DNA from: Triticum aestivum
Lineage: Eukaryota > Streptophyta > Magnoliopsida > Poales > Poaceae
Direction: 5' to 3'
DNA length: 64,000 nucleotides
NCBI RefSeq assembly: GCF_018294505.1
Contig: NC_057796.1
Location: 194,446,027-194,510,026, forward strand
The notes under the pieces were generated by a model. The model saw only the letters and a list, made by a program, of their open reading frames with translations, searched no databases and was not told the origin of the DNA. Position numbers and translations under genes: made by a program. The stretch's first letter is position 1; every line of letters starts with the position of its first letter. Below, in pieces: positions 44,984 to 58,255 of the stretch.

Positions 44984-46274
44984 GCCACCCTTGTTATCGT
45001 GTTGCCCTTTACTAAGACACAACATGCATCCCATATTAAGTTCCGCACTATTTTCGTTTTAATGCTTGCTGAACTGATGTTTGTATGCAAGCGCATGCTA
45101 TCCCCTTCGTTTCTCCACCGGTATTTGTATGGTTGGTTTCCTTGCATACTTTGGTTTCCCGCCAACAGCATGCTGCCGCGATTGCTTTGAGGAGCGGGTC
45201 CTTAGCATTCAGTTGGCGAGGACACGCTGTCGGTGAGTTTTTCCTTAACAATCTTTGATGCAACCACCTGCCTCGTTGAGCAGACTCGAAACAAAGAAAG
45301 GGCACAAAAAAATACGGTAAGGTTCCATCGTGGAGAGGTCTTGCCATACGATACCTTGGTTGTTCGAGGGATGCGCGAATGCAAGCTCTAGGGAGAGTTC
45401 ATAAGCATTTCAAGTTAGCTTTTGTCCACGCTCTCCTTCTGTCGGGGTGCATACTTGCTTATGCACATCATCCCTTTCTCCACCCTTGGTCGCCCCCCTC
45501 CTTGCGTCTTCCGGCGAAATTACGTATTTAATTCCTCTTTCACCCTGAAAAGAGGGAGAAAACGGGAAAGGGATGAAATGGAGGAACCTGGCGGTTCGTT
45601 AGTCACATGCTTAACCTCGGTACGAGCCGAGGGGGCAACGCAAACATTTGCAATTGACGAAACATCATGAACAAAAGAAAAATGGGGCCCTCCCCTCTCT
45701 CCCTTCCTTCCAAGGGCCCATTATCGACCAGTGTGACAGACACGTTGGTGCACAGGGCCTTGCCGCGGTTTGCTTGCCGGGGGTACCAACCGACGGATTC
45801 GCTCCAGCATTCAACTCAGTATTTACCCTTGGCGGGACAAATGTAGGACCGAGCTTTCATGCAGGCTCATCAACGCCGGCGGCAACGCCACCGTGCAACC
45901 TGACCATTGGTGAGGAAGGAGGGAAAGGGAGGCCATAAACGCACCGTTCTTTCACCCGTCAGACTGAGCGGCACCTCCTAGGATGTGTGCGCTTGATCGA
46001 GGATCGCGAGAAGGAGGGCGCTGCTACCTCGTCCGCCTCCTTTTCTGACCACCGATGGCACGATGGTCTCACGGTTCGTGCCAGCCGTGCCACCCATGGG
46101 CCCGACGTCCCATGCTCTCGACGCCGCCGTCGCCGTGGTGGAGATGCGTGATGGCGTCTCGGAAAGAAGGAGCCAGGGAGCAGCACTGCTCCTCTTCTTC
46201 GAAGCCATGGACGAAGAAAGTGACGACGAAGATCGATGCGCTGGTCACAACCTCAGATTCACACAAGCGCCTCT
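44984..46274. other. Gypsy T internal region between antisense gene and primer site
   Basis: Short open frames only. Near the primer site, on the minus strand, a frame from 46208 (MASKKRSSAAPWLLL) stands where a gag N-terminus would be expected, but no gag core follows, so coding capacity for gag is lost or was never present. Confidence 0.5.
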
Positions 46275-46293
46275 CCCCCTACCTGGCGCGCCA
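46275..46293 (-). promoter_or_regulatory. Primer-binding site of Gypsy T
   Basis: Minus strand TGGCGCGCCAGGTAGGGGG with a 4-base spacer (TCTT) to the LTR end. It is identical to the Gypsy L site. Confidence 0.75.
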
Positions 46294-46297
46294 AAGA

Positions 46298-47294
46298 TGT
46301 CGTGGGTGGACACGATCACCTATGGGGCCACTAGCCCCTTGTTGTCCGGCAAGGGGGAGATCATGTTACACAAATAGCGAAGGCCATGAGGCAGCACGAT
46401 GATGATGACACTCGGATTTTTACCCAGGTTTAGGCCGCTGTGAAGCGTAAAACCCTACTCCTGCTTTGGTGGATTGAATGGAGGAACACTATGACACGCA
46501 GCGCTCAAGCCCGGCAGGGTGGCCTCGGGGAGAGCTACTACGCGACTACAAGTGTGTATGAGTCTGAATCCTTCTCTAGGTCGCCTTGGACCTCCTTTTA
46601 TAGCTCAAGGGGTAACCACAATGGCAAAACAGACATTATCTTATGATTAGATAGCCAACAATGCTATCATACCTAACTCTATCACTTAGGACAAAATGCC
46701 ATAAATGCTACCTTAGGTGTCATGCGGGGTGCATCCCCGGCAAGCTTATCTCGTCGCTTAGCCATCTTTTGCTTATGATCTTGACACGCCCCTGGACGGG
46801 TGTCTAATGGGTATGATTCGTCTCCCAGCAAGTTCTCCCAGCAAGTTGCCATGTGCTTAATGACTGCCACTTAATCGCCTGGGGGGCTTGACACCGCATC
46901 GATAAGTGACTGGTGGCTTGGTGCGGTGGAGCGGTGGTGCCTTGGCGAGGGTTTGGTATTGGCGGCCCTGGCAGGCCTGCCGAGGCAATCTTGGACTTGT
47001 TCCCGGGGCGGCCTCGTCCTGGCCGGGCTCTCCTGCCTGGCAAGGGAGCCCTTCCCAAGGTGATATCTTGTTGTCTTGCTCCTCTTAATGCTATCCTTGA
47101 TCTCACGAAGAGCGGCTTCTCTGGTTTAGCTTTGTGTTACATGTTGGTATTGGATGTGACTTGGGCCAGTGCTTCATGGGTCTAGCAATATTGCGACAGC
47201 CATTTCCCCCGGCAAGCCCTGGCCATCGGGGCGGAGGCTTTCCGTCCGTGCACAAGTCAGGGGAAATGAACACCCCTGTTTGTCTACCCCGACA
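46298..47294 (-). repeat. Gypsy T 5' LTR (997 bp)
   Basis: Minus strand TGTCGGGGTAGAC ... CCACGACA, followed outward by CTAGC. Contains no open frame of interest. Confidence 0.85.
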
Positions 47295-47592
47295 CTAGCC
47301 ATGAGAATGGATAATTGGTTTCTTTGCTCATATCTTGTCGTTCTTAACCGTCTTGTTGTTGGGTAGCACAGTAGAAAATAAAACATTCTGTCCTACGTAC
47401 AAGACAAGGACCACTATGAAGATGCATATAAGGTTAGATCTGACCATTACCAACTCGGAGTGCAGCGGAAGTAGAGTTGGTGAAGATCGTTGGTGCAGAT
47501 TCCCGCAACTAGGATTTACAACCTCCCAACCGCGAGAATTTCTCCCTCAAACAAAGATCGAAAGCACGATCTCTCCACCGGGTTACACGCAT
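47295..47592. other. Flank between Gypsy T and the Copia element
   Basis: About 300 bp of unclassified sequence. With the Copia element removed it joins directly to 56376 (ACGGTGTCAGC), restoring one continuous stretch that was the Copia target. Confidence 0.6.
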
Positions 47593-49322
47593 TGTTGAAA
47601 ATATGCCCTAGAGGCAATAATAAAATGGTTATTATTATATTTCCGTGTTCATGATAATTGTCTATTGTTCATGCTATAATTGTGTTATCCGGAAATCGTA
47701 ATACATGTGTGAATACATAGACCACAACATGTCCCTAGTGAGCCTCTAGTTGACTAGCTCGTTGATCAACAAATAGTTATGGTTTCCTGACTATGGACAT
47801 TGGATGTCATTGATAACGGGATCACATCATTAGGAGAATGATGTGATGGACAAGACCCAATCCTAAGCATAGCACAAGATCGTGTAGTTCGTTTGCTAGA
47901 GCTTTTCCAAATGTCAAGTATCATTTCCTTAGACCATGAGATTGTGCAACTCCCGGATACCATAGGAGTGCTTTGGGTGTGCCAAACGTCACAACGTAAC
48001 TGGGTGGCTATAAAGGTGCACTACGGGTATCTCCGAAAGTGTCTGTTGGGTTGGCACGAATCGAGACTGGGATTTGTCACTCCGTATGACGGAGAGGTAT
48101 CTCTGGGCCCACTCGGTAATGCATCATCATAATGAGCTCAATGTGACCAAGTGTTTGGTCACGGGATCATGCATTACGGTACGAGTAAAGTGACTTGCCG
48201 GTAACGAGATTGAACAAGGTATTGGGATACCGACGATCGAATCTCGGGCAAGTAACGTACCGATTGACAAAGGGAATTGCATACGGGATTGATTGAATCC
48301 TCGACATCGTGGTTCATCTGATGATATCATCATGGAACATGTGGGAGCCAACATGGGTATCCAGATCCCGCTGTTGGTTATTGACCGGAGAGTCGTCTCG
48401 GTCATGTCTGCATGTCTCCCGAACCCGTAGGGTCCACACACTTAAGGTTCGGTGACGCTAGAGTTGTAGAGATATTAGTATGTGGTTAACCGAAAGTTGT
48501 TCGGAGTCCCGGATGAGATCCCGGACGTCACGAGGAGTTCCGGAATGGTCCGGAGGTAAAGATTTATATATGGGAAGTCCTATTTTGGCCACCGGAAAAT
48601 GTTCGGGATTTTTCGGTATTGTACCGGGAAGGTTCTAGAAGGTTCTGAAGTGGGGCCCACCTGCATGGGGGACCCACATGAACGTGGGTAGTGGGGGCAA
48701 GGCCCCACACCCCTGGTCAAGGCGCACCAAGATCCCACCTTAGAAGGACTAAGATCATATGCCGAAGGGATAAGATCAAGATCCCTAAAAAAGGGGGATA
48801 ACAATCGGTGGGGAAGGGAAATGATGGGATTTCTTTCCCCCACCTTTGCCAACGCCCCAATGGACTTAGAGGGCAATAAACCAGCCCCCTCCACCCCTAT
48901 ATATAGTGGGGAGGCGCATGGGAGCAGCACCCCAAGCCCTGGCGCCTCCCTCCCTCCCATGACACCTCTTCCTCCCCGCTTGCGCTTGGCGAAGCCCTGC
49001 CGGGATCCCGCTACTTCCACCACCACGCCGTCGTGCTGCTGGATCTCCATCAACTTCTCCTCCCCCTTGCTGGATCAAGAAGGAGGAGACGTCCCCGCTC
49101 CGTACGTGTGTTGAACGCAGAGGTGCCGTCCGTTCGGCGCTAGGACCATCGGTGATTTGGATCACGACGAGTACGACTCCATCAACCCCGTTCTCTTGAA
49201 CGCTTCCGTGCGCGATCTACAAGGGTATGTAGATGCACTCCCCTCTCTCGTTGCTAGATGACTCCATAGATTGATCTTGGTGATACATAGAAAATTTTAA
49301 ATTTCTGCTACGATCCCCAACA
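47593..49322 (+). repeat. Copia 5' LTR (1730 bp)
   Basis: TGTTGAAAATATGCCC ... GATCCCCAACA. A TATA box CTATATATAG lies at 48898-48907, which would start the element RNA. The second base block differs from the 3' LTR (TGTTGAAAA versus TGTTGGAAA). Confidence 0.9.
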
Positions 49323-49337
49323 GTGGCATCATGAGCT
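49323..49337 (+). promoter_or_regulatory. Primer-binding site of the Copia element
   Basis: GTGGCATCATGAGCT directly after the LTR is a variant of the TGGTATCAGAGC site used by initiator tRNA-Met in BARE/Angela elements. It has mismatches, which could weaken priming. Confidence 0.6.
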
Positions 49338-50614
49338 AGGTCTATGCGTAGTTTCTATGCACGAGTAGAACACAAACTTGTTGTGGGCGTAGATGTTGTC
49401 AATTTTCTTGCCACTACTAGTCTTATCTTGTTTCGGCGGCATCGTGGGATGAAGCGGCCCGTACTGACCTTATACGTACGCTTACGTGAGACAGGTTCCA
49501 CCGACTGACATGCACTAGTTGCATAAGGTGGCTAGCGGGTGTCTGTCTCTCCCACTTTAGTCGAATCGGATTTGATGAAAAGGGTCCTTATGAAGGGTAA
49601 ATAGAAGTTGGCATATCACGTTGTGGTTTTACGTAGGTAAGAAACGTTCTTGCTAGAAACCTATAGAAGCCACGTAAAAACATGCAACAACAATTAGAGG
49701 ACGTCTAACTTGTTTTTGCAGCATATGCCTTGTGATGTGATATGGCCAAAAGGATGTGATGAATGATATATATGTGATGTATGAGATTGATCATGTTCTT
49801 GTAATAGGAATCACGACTTGCTTGTCGATGAGTATGACAACCGGCAGGAGCCATAGGAGTTGTCTTTATTTTTTGTATGACCTGCGTGTCATTGAATAAC
49901 GCCATGTAAATTACTTTACTTTATTGCTAAACATGTTAGCCATAGAAGTAGAAGTAATCGTTGGCGTGACAACTTCATGAAGACACGATGATGGAGATCA
50001 TGATGATGGAGATCATGGTGTCATGCCGGTGACGAAGATGATCATGGCGCCCCGAAGATGGAGATCAAAGGAGCAATATGATACTGGCCATATCATGTCA
50101 CTATTTGATTGCATGTGATGTTTATCATGTTTTACATCTTATTTGCTTAGAACGACGGTAGCTTAAATAAGATGATCCCTCGCAATAATTTCAAGAAAGT
50201 GTTCCCCCTAACTGTGCACCGTTGCGAAGGTTCGTTGTTTCGAAGCACCACGTGATGATCGGGTGTGATAGATTCTAACGTTCGAATACAACGGGTGTAA
50301 GCCAGATTTACACACGCAATACACTTAGGTTGACTTGACGAGCCTAGCATGTACAGACATGGCCTCGGAACACGGAAGACCGAAAGGTCGAGCATGAGTC
50401 GTATAGAAGATACGATCAACATGAAGATGTTCACCGATGTTGACTAGTCCGTCTCACGTGATGATCGGACACGGCCTAGTTGACTCGGATCATGTTTCAC
50501 TTAGATGACTAGAGGGATGTCTATCTGAGTGGGAGTTCATTGAATAATTTGATTAGATGAACTTAATTATCATGAACTTAGTCTAAAATCTTTACAATAT
50601 GTCTTGTAGATCAA
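49338..50614 (+). other. Copia 5' leader
   Basis: Non-coding leader of about 1.3 kb with several short upstream ATGs, as is usual for this family, where packaging and dimerisation signals are expected. Direct repeat GATGGAGATCATG at 49990 and 50003. No gene. Confidence 0.6.
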
Positions 50615-53600
50615 ATGGCCCACGCTAATGTTGCCCTCAACTTCAACGCGTTCCTAGAGAAAACCAAACTGAAAGATGATGGCAGCAACTATACGGACTG
50701 GGTCCGGAACCTGAGGATCATCCTCATTGCTGCCAAGAAAGATTATGTCCTAGAAGCACCGCTAGGTGACGCACCCATCCCAGAGAACCAAGACGTTATG
50801 AACGCTTGGCAGCAGCGTGCTGATGATTACTCCCTCGTTCAGTGCGGCATGCTTTACAGCTTAGAACCGGGGCTCCAAAAGCGTTTTGAGCAACACGGAG
50901 CATATGAGATGTTCGAAGAGCTGAAAATGGTTTTCCAAGCTCATGCCCGGGTCGAGAGATATGAAGTCTCCGACAAGTTCTTCAGTTGTAAGATGGAGGA
51001 AAATAGTTCTGTCAGTGAGCACATACTCAAAATGTCTGGGTTACACAACCGCTTGACTCAGCTGGGAGTTAATCTCCTGGATGACGCGGTCATTGACAGA
51101 ATCCTTCAGTCGCTTCCACCGAGCTACAAGAGCTTTGTGATGAACTTCAATATGCAGGGGATGGAAAAGACCATTCCTGAGGTATATTCAATGCTGAAAT
51201 CAGCGGAGGTGGAGATCAAAAAGGAACATCAAGTGTTGATGGTGAATAAAACCACTAAGTTCAAGAAAGGCAAGGGTAAGAAGAACTTCAAGAAGGACGG
51301 CAAGGGAGTTGCCGCGCCCGGTAAGCCAGTTGCCGGGAAGAAGCCAAAGAATGGACCCAAGCCTGAGACTGAGTGCTTTTATTGCAAGGGAAGTGGTCAC
51401 TGGAAGCGGAACTGCCCCAAGTACTTAGCAGACAAGAAGGCCGGCAACACCAAAGGTATATGTGATATACATGTTATTGATGTGTACCTTACCAGCACTC
51501 GTAGTAGCTCCTGGGTATTTGATACCGGTGCGGTTGCTCATATTTGTAACTCAAAGCAGGAGCTGCGGAATAAACGGAGACTGGCAAAGGACGAGGTGAC
51601 GATGCGTGTCGGGAATGGTTCCAAGGTCGATGTGATCGCCGTCGGCACGCTACCTCTACATTTACCTACGGGATTAGTTTTAAACCTCAATAATTGTTAT
51701 TTAGTGCCAGCTTTGAGCATGAACATTGTATCAGGATCTCGTTTAATTCGAGATGGCTACTCATTTAAATCCGAGAATAATGGTTGTTCTATTTATATGA
51801 GAGATATGTTTTATGGTCATGCCCCGCTGGTTAATGGTTTATTCTTAATGAATCTCGAACGTAGTGTTACACATATTCATAGTGTGAATACCAAAAGATG
51901 TAAGGTTGATAATGATAGTCCCACATACTTGTGGCACTGCCGTCTTGGTCACATTGTTGTCAAACGCATCAACAAGCTCCATGCAGATGGACTTTTGGAG
52001 TCTCTTGATTACGAATCATTTGACACGTGCGAACCATGCCTCATGGGTAAGATGACCAAGACTCCGTTCTCTGGAACAATGGAGCGAGCAACCAACTTAT
52101 TGGAAATCATACATACTGATGTGTGCGGTCCAATGAGTGTTGAGGCTCGCGGTGGCTATCGTTATGTTCTCACCCTCACTGATGACTTGAGTAGATATGG
52201 GTATGTCTACCTAATGAAACACAAGTCTGAGACCTTTGAAAAGTTCAAGGAATTTCACAGTGAGGTTGAGAATCAACGTGACAGGAAAATAAAGTTCTTA
52301 CGATCAGATCGTGGAGGGGAATATTTGAGTCACGAATTTGGCACACACTTATGGAAATGTGGAATAGTTTCACAACTCACGCCGCCTGGAACACCTCAGC
52401 GAAATGGTGTGTCCGAACGTCGTAATCGCACTCTATTGGATATGGTGCGATCTATGATGTCTCTTACCGATCTACCGCTCTCATTTTGGGGCTATGCTTT
52501 AGAGACTGCCGCATTCACTTTAAATAGGGCTCCGTCGAAATCCGTTGAGATGACACCGTATGAATTATGGTTTGGGAAGAAACCTAAGCTGTCGTTTCTA
52601 AAAGTTTGGGGATGCGATGCTTATGTCAAGAAACTTCAACCTGAAAAGCTCGAACCCAAGTCGGAAAAATGCGTCTTCATAGGATACCCTAAGGAAACCA
52701 TTGGGTATACCTTCTACCTCAGATCCGAAGGCAAGATCTTTGTTGCCAAGAACGGGTCCTTTCTGGAGAAAGAGTTTCTCTCGAAAGAAGTAAGTGGGAG
52801 GAAAGTGGAACTTGATGAAGTACTACCTCTTGAACCGGAAAGTAGCGCAGCTCAGGAAGATGTTCCTGTGGTGCCTGCACCGACTAGAGAGGAAGTTAAT
52901 GATGATGATGATCAAGGTACTTCGGATCAAGCTCCTACTGAACTTCGTAGGTCCACAAGGACACGTTCCGCGCCAGAGTGGTACGGCAACCCTGTCTTGG
53001 AAATCATGTTGTTAGACAACGGTGAACCTTCGAACTATGAAGAAGCAATGGCGGGCCCAGATTCCGACAAATGGCTTGAAGCCATGCAATCCGAGATAGG
53101 ATCCATGTATGAAAACAAAGTGTGGACTTTGACAGACTTGCCCGATGATCGGCGAGCGATAGAAAACAAATGGATCTTTAAGAAGAAGACAGACGCGGAT
53201 GGTAATGTTACCATCTATAAAGCTTGACTTGTCGCTAAGGGTTATCGACAAGTTCAAGGGGTTGACTACGATGAGACTTTCTCACCCGTAGCGAAGCTGA
53301 AGTCCGTCCAAATCATGTTAGCAATTGCCGCATACTATGATTATGAGATATGGCAAATGGACGCCAAAACGGCATTCCTTAACGGCTTTCTTAAGGAAGG
53401 ATTGTATATGATGCAGCTGGAAGGTTTTGTCGATCCTAAGAATGCTAACAAGGTATGCAAGCTCCAGCGCTCCATCTATGGGCTGGTGCAAGCATCTCGG
53501 AGTTGGAACATTCGATTTGATGAGATGATCAAAGCGTTTGGGTTTACACAGACTTATGGAGAAGCCTGTGTTTACAAGAAAGTGAGTGGGAGCTCTGTAG

Positions 53601-54603
53601 CATTTCTCATATTATATGTGGATGACATACTGTTGATGGGAAATGATATAGAATTCTTGGGAAGCATAAAGGCCTACTTGAACAAGTGTTTTTCAATGAA
53701 GGACCTTGGAGAAGCTGCTTATATATTAGGCATCAAGATCTATAGAGATAGATCAAGACGCCTCATTGGTCTTTCACAAAGTACGTACCTTGACAAGATA
53801 TTGAAGAAGTTCAATATGGATCAGTCCAAGAAGGGGTTCTTGCCTGTATTGCAAGGTGTGCAATTGAGCACGGCTCAATGCCCGACCACGGCAGAAGATA
53901 GAGAAAAGATGAGTGTCGTCCCCTATGCCTCGGCCATAGGGTCTATTATGTATGCCATGCTGTGTACCAGACCTGATGTAAACCTTGCCGTAAGTTTGGT
54001 AGGAAGGTACCAAAGTAATCCCGGCATGGAACACTGGACAGCGGTCAAGAATATCCTGAAGTACCTGAAGAGGACTAAGGATATGTTTCTCGTTTATGGA
54101 GGTGACGAAGAGCTCGTCGTAAAGGGTTACGTCGATGCTAGCTTCGACACAGATCTGGATGACTCTAAGTCACAAACCGGATACGTGTATATTTTGAATG
54201 GTGGGGCAGTAAGCTGGTGCAGTTGCAAGCAAAGCGTTGTGGCGGGATCTACATGTGAAGCGGAATACATGGCGGCCTCAGAGGCAGCACAAGAAGCAAT
54301 CTGGGTGAAGGAGTTCATTACCGACCTAGGAGTTATTCCCAATGCGTCGGGCCCGATGACTCTCTTAACTTCTGTGACAACACTGGAGCTATTGCCCTTG
54401 CCAAGGAGCCCAGGTTTCACAGGAAGACCAGGCATATCAAGCGTCGCTTCAACTCCATTCGTGAAAATGTTCAAAATGGAGACATAGATATTTGTAAAGT
54501 ACATACGGACCTGAATGTAGCAGATCCGTTGACTAAACCTCTCCCTAGAGCAAAACATGATCAACACCAGAACTCTATGGGTGTTCGATTCATCACAATG
54601 TAA
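50615..54603 (+). pseudogene. Copia gag-pol polyprotein, one stop and one 5-bp insertion
   Basis: A single frame begins MAHANVALNFNAF. Gag core to residue about 250; zinc knuckle CFYCKGSGHWKRNC near 255; protease VFDTGAVAHIC near 300; integrase finger HCRLGH...CEPCLMGK (440-475) and core HTDVCGPM, FLRSDRGGEY, NGVSERRN (catalytic D, D, E near 502, 565 and 600). RT starts ENKWIFKKKTDADGN. At 53225 a TGA replaces the Arg codon CGA seen in the related copy at 19246 (KARLVAKG), a likely CpG change. The same frame continues: MDAKTAFLNGFL, LYVDDILLMGND (active site), and RNase H VDASFDTD and AEYMAASEA. Near 54365 five bases (TTAAC) break the frame before CDNTG, so the open frame ends at 54487; family-type text continues to 54603. 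Gag forms particles and pol copies and inserts the element; read-through would still yield most of pol. Confidence 0.9.
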
Positions 54604-54612
54604 CTAGATTAT

Positions 54613-54635
54613 TGACTCTAGTGCAAGTGGGAGAC
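54613..54635 (+). promoter_or_regulatory. Copia polypurine tract
   Basis: GACTCTAGTGCAAGTGGGAGAC lies directly before the 3' LTR and is where plus-strand DNA synthesis would be primed. Confidence 0.75.
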
Positions 54636-56370
54636 TGTTGGAAATATGCCCTAGAGGCAATAATAAAATGGTTATTATTATATTTCCTTGTTCATGATAA
54701 TTGTCTATTGTTCATGCTATAATTGTGTTATCCGGAAATCGTAATACATGTGTGAATACATAGACCACAACATGTCCCTAGTGAGCCTCTAGTTGACTAG
54801 CTCGTTGATCAACAGATAGTCATGGTTTCCTGACTATGGACATTGGATGTCATTGATAACGGGATCACATCATTAGGAGAATGATGTGATGGACAAGACC
54901 CAATCCTAAGCATAGCACAAGATCGTGTAGTTCGTTTGCTAGAGCTTTTCCAAATGTCAAGTATCATTTCCTTAGACCATGAGATTGTGCAACTCCCGGA
55001 TACCATAGGAGTGCTTTGGGTGTGCCAAACGTCACAACGTAACTGGGTGGCTATAAAGGTGCACTACGGGTATCTCCGAAAGTGTTTGTTGGGTTGGCAC
55101 GAATCGAGACTGGGATTTGTCACTCCGTATGACGGAGAGGTATCTCTGGGCCCACTCGGTAATGCATCATCATAATGAGCTCAATGTGACCAAGTGTTTG
55201 GCCACGGGATCATGCATTACGGTACGAGTAAAGTGACTTGCCGGTAACGAGATTGAACAAGGTATTGGGATACCGACGATCGAATCTCGGGCAAGTAACG
55301 TACCGATTGACAAAGGGAATTGCATACGGGATTGATTGAATCCTCGACATCGTGGTTCATCCGATGAGATCATCGTGGAACATGTGGGAGCCAACATGGG
55401 TATCCAGATCCCGCTGTTGGTTATTGACCGGAGAGTCGTCTCAGTCATGTCTGCATGTCTCCCGAACCCGTAGGGTCTACACACTTAAGGTTCGGTGACG
55501 CTGGAGTTGTAGAGATATTAGTATGCGGTTAACTGAAAGTTGTTCGGAGTCCCGGATGAGATCCCGGACGTCACGAGGAGTTCCGGAATGGTCCGGAGGT
55601 AAAGATTTATATATGGGAAGTCCTATTTTGGCCACCGAAAAATGTTCGGGATTTTTCGGTATTGTACCGGGAAGGTTCTAGAAGGTTCCGAAGTGGGGCC
55701 CACCTGCATGGGGGACCCACATGAACGTGGGTAGTGGGGGCAAGGCCCCACACCCCTGGTCAAGGCGCACCAAGATCCCACCTTAGAAGGAATAAGATCA
55801 TATCCCGAAGGGATCAGATCAAGATCCCTAAAAAAGGGGGATAACAATCGGTGGGAAAAGAAAATGATGGGATTTCTTTCCCCCACCTTTGCCAACTCCC
55901 CAATGGACTTGGAGGGCAAGAAACCAGCCCCCTCCACCCCTATATATAGTGGGGAGGCGCATGGGAGCAGCACCCCAATCCCTGGCGCCTCCCTCCCTCC
56001 CGTGACACCTCTTCCTCCCCGCTTGCGCTTGGCGAAGCCCTGCCGGGATCCCGCTACTTCCACCACCACGCCGTCGTGCTGCTGGATCTCCATCAACTTC
56101 TCCTCCCCCCTTGCTAGATCAAGAAGGAGGAGACGTCCCCGCTCCGTACGTGTGTTGAACGCGGAGGTGCCGTCCGTTCGGCGCTAGGATCATCGGTGAT
56201 TTGGATCACGACGACTACGACTCCATCAACCCCGTTCTCTTGAACGCTTCCGCGCGTGATCTACAAGGGTATGTAGATGCACTCCCCTCTCTCTCTCGTT
56301 GCTAGATGACTCCATAGATTCATCTTGGTGATACGTAGAAAATTTTAAATTTCTGCTACGATCCCCAACA
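54636..56370 (+). repeat. Copia 3' LTR (1735 bp)
   Basis: TGTTGGAAATATGCCC ... GATCCCCAACA. TATA box at 55940-55949. Pairs with 47593-49322. Confidence 0.9.
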
Positions 56371-56548
56371 CGCATACGGTGTCAGCAATCCGGCGGCGCT
56401 TCGTCGTCCAGAACTAATCGTTGCCAGACACTAGTGAGCGGTGGAGCAGCTGAAAGGATCGGTATGGTCGACTAGAGGGGGTGAATAAGCGACTAACATT
56501 TTTTAACTCTTCTGCAAATTTGAGGCCCAATAATAAATAGGTTGTCTG
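56371..56548. other. Unclassified repeat, left of solo LTR
   Basis: Contains GGTCGACTAGAGGGGGTGAA near 56466, a phrase I recall from Triticeae intergenic repeats but cannot name. It continues after the solo LTR at 58261. Confidence 0.45.
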
Positions 56549-58255
56549 TGTTGGAAATATGCCCTAGAGGCAATAATAAATGGTTATTATTATATTTTTT
56601 TGTTCATGGTAATTTTCTATTGTTCATGCTATAATTGTGTTATTCGGAAATCGTAATGCATGTGTGAATACATAGACCAATACGTGTCCCTAGTAAGCCT
56701 CTAGTTGACTAGCTCGTTGATCAACAGATAGTCATGGTTTCCTGACTATGGACATTGGATGTCATTGATAACGGGACACATCATTAGGAGAATGATGTGA
56801 TGGACAAGACCCAATCCTAAGCATAGCTCAAAGATCGTGTAGTTCATTTGCTAGAGCTTTTCCAATGTCAAGTATCTTCTCCTTAGACCATGAGATCGTG
56901 CAACTCCCGGATACCGTAGGAGTACTTTGGGTGTGCCAAACGTCACAACGTAACTGGATGACTATAAAGGTACACTACGGGTATCTCCGAAAGTGTCTGT
57001 TGGGTTGGCACGGATCAAGACTGGGATTTGTCACTCCGTATGACGGAGAGGTATCTCTGGGCCCACTCGGTAATGCATCATCATCATGAGCTCAATGTGA
57101 CTAAGGAGTTAGTCACGGGATCATGCATTGCGGTACGAGTAAAGAGACTTGCCGGTAACGAGATTGAACAAGGTATTGGGATACCGACGATCGAATCTCG
57201 GGCAAGTAACATACCGATTGACAAAGGGAATCGTATACGGGATTGATTGAATCCTCGACATCGTGGTTCATCCGATGAGATCATCGTGGAACATGTGGGA
57301 GCCAACATGGGTATCCAGATCCCGCTGTTGGTTATTGACCGGAGAGGCGTCTCGGTCATGTCTGCATGTCTCCCGAACCCGTAGGGTCTACACACTTAAG
57401 GTTCGGTGACGCTAGGGTTGTAGAGATATGAGTATGCGGAAACCCGAAAGTTGTTCGGAGTCCCGGATGAGATCCCGGACGTCACGAGGAGTTCCGGAAT
57501 GGTCCGGAGGTGAAGAATTGTATATAGGAAGTCAAGTTTCGGCCACCGGGAAAGTTTCGGGGGTCACCGGTATTGTACCGGGACCACCGGAAGGGTCCCG
57601 GGGGTCCACCGGGTGGGGCCACCTATCCCGGAGGGCCCCATGGGCTGAAGTGGGAAGGGAACCAGCCCTTAGTGGGCTGGGGCGCCCCCCATGGGCCTCC
57701 CCCCTGCGCCTAGGGTTGGAAACCCTAGGGTGGGGGGGCGCCCCACTTGCCTTGGGGGGCAAGTCTCCTCCCTGGCCGCCGCCCCCCCATCCAGATGGGT
57801 TCCTGGCCGGCGCCCCCCTCCCAGGGGGGCCTATATAAAGGGGGGAGGGAGGGCAGTAGTACTGCAGCCTTTGGCGCCTCCCTCCTCCCCTGCAACACCT
57901 CTCCCTCTCGCAGAAGCTCGGTGAAGCCCTGCCGAGATCCCGCTACATCCACCACCACGCCGTCGTGCTGCTGGATCTCCATCAACCTCTCCTTCCCCCT
58001 TGCTGGATCAAGAAGGAGGAGACGTCGCTGCTCCGTACGTGTGTTGAACGCGGAGGTGCCGTCCGTTCGGCACTCGGTCATCGGTGATTTGGATCACAGC
58101 GAGTACGACTCCATCAACCTCGTTCATTGGAACGCTTCCGCTCGCGATCTACAAGGGTATGTAGATGCACTCCTTTCCCCTCGTTGCTAGTATACTCCAT
58201 AGATGGATCTTGGTGAGCGTAGGAAAATTTTAAAATTCTGCTACGATCCCCAACA
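56549..58255 (+). mobile_element. Copia solo LTR (BARE/Angela type, 1707 bp)
   Basis: TGTTGGAAATATGCCC ... GATCCCCAACA with the perfect target duplication GTCTG (56544-56548 and 58256-58260). No internal region. The middle (57580-57840) is much richer in G and C than in the complete copy, so it is a different subtype. TATA-like CTATATAAAGG near 57831. Confidence 0.9.

Larger units (their letters stand above)
37897..47294 (-). mobile_element. Gypsy T: complete non-autonomous LTR retrotransposon with antisense gene
   Basis: Two LTRs (37897-38889 and 46298-47294) are flanked by the perfect 5-bp target duplication CTAGC (37892-37896 and 47295-47299). The primer site (46275-46293, minus strand) and the polypurine tract GGCCCGGGGGCTTC (minus strand, next to 38890) fix the element on the minus strand. 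Length 9.4 kb, of which 1734 bp plus a duplicated GCAAG is a later Copia solo LTR. No gag core, RT or integrase is seen on the minus strand. Instead a spliced-looking gene runs on the + strand, antisense to the element. It shares its primer site with Gypsy L. Confidence 0.85.
47593..56370 (+). mobile_element. Complete Copia element, BARE/Angela type (8.8 kb)
   Basis: Two LTRs of about 1.73 kb, target duplication CGCAT on both sides (47588-47592 and 56371-56375), a primer site, gag-pol and a polypurine tract are all present in order. By eye the LTRs differ at about three dozen positions (roughly 2%), mostly transitions, so the insertion is fairly recent on a grass-genome scale. Internal coding is interrupted by one nonsense codon and one 5-bp insertion. 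Confidence 0.92.

Noticed and set aside
57428..58190. Open frames of 113-147 codons within the solo LTR
   Set aside because: They come from the GC-rich part of the LTR, are proline- and glycine-rich, and differ between LTR copies.
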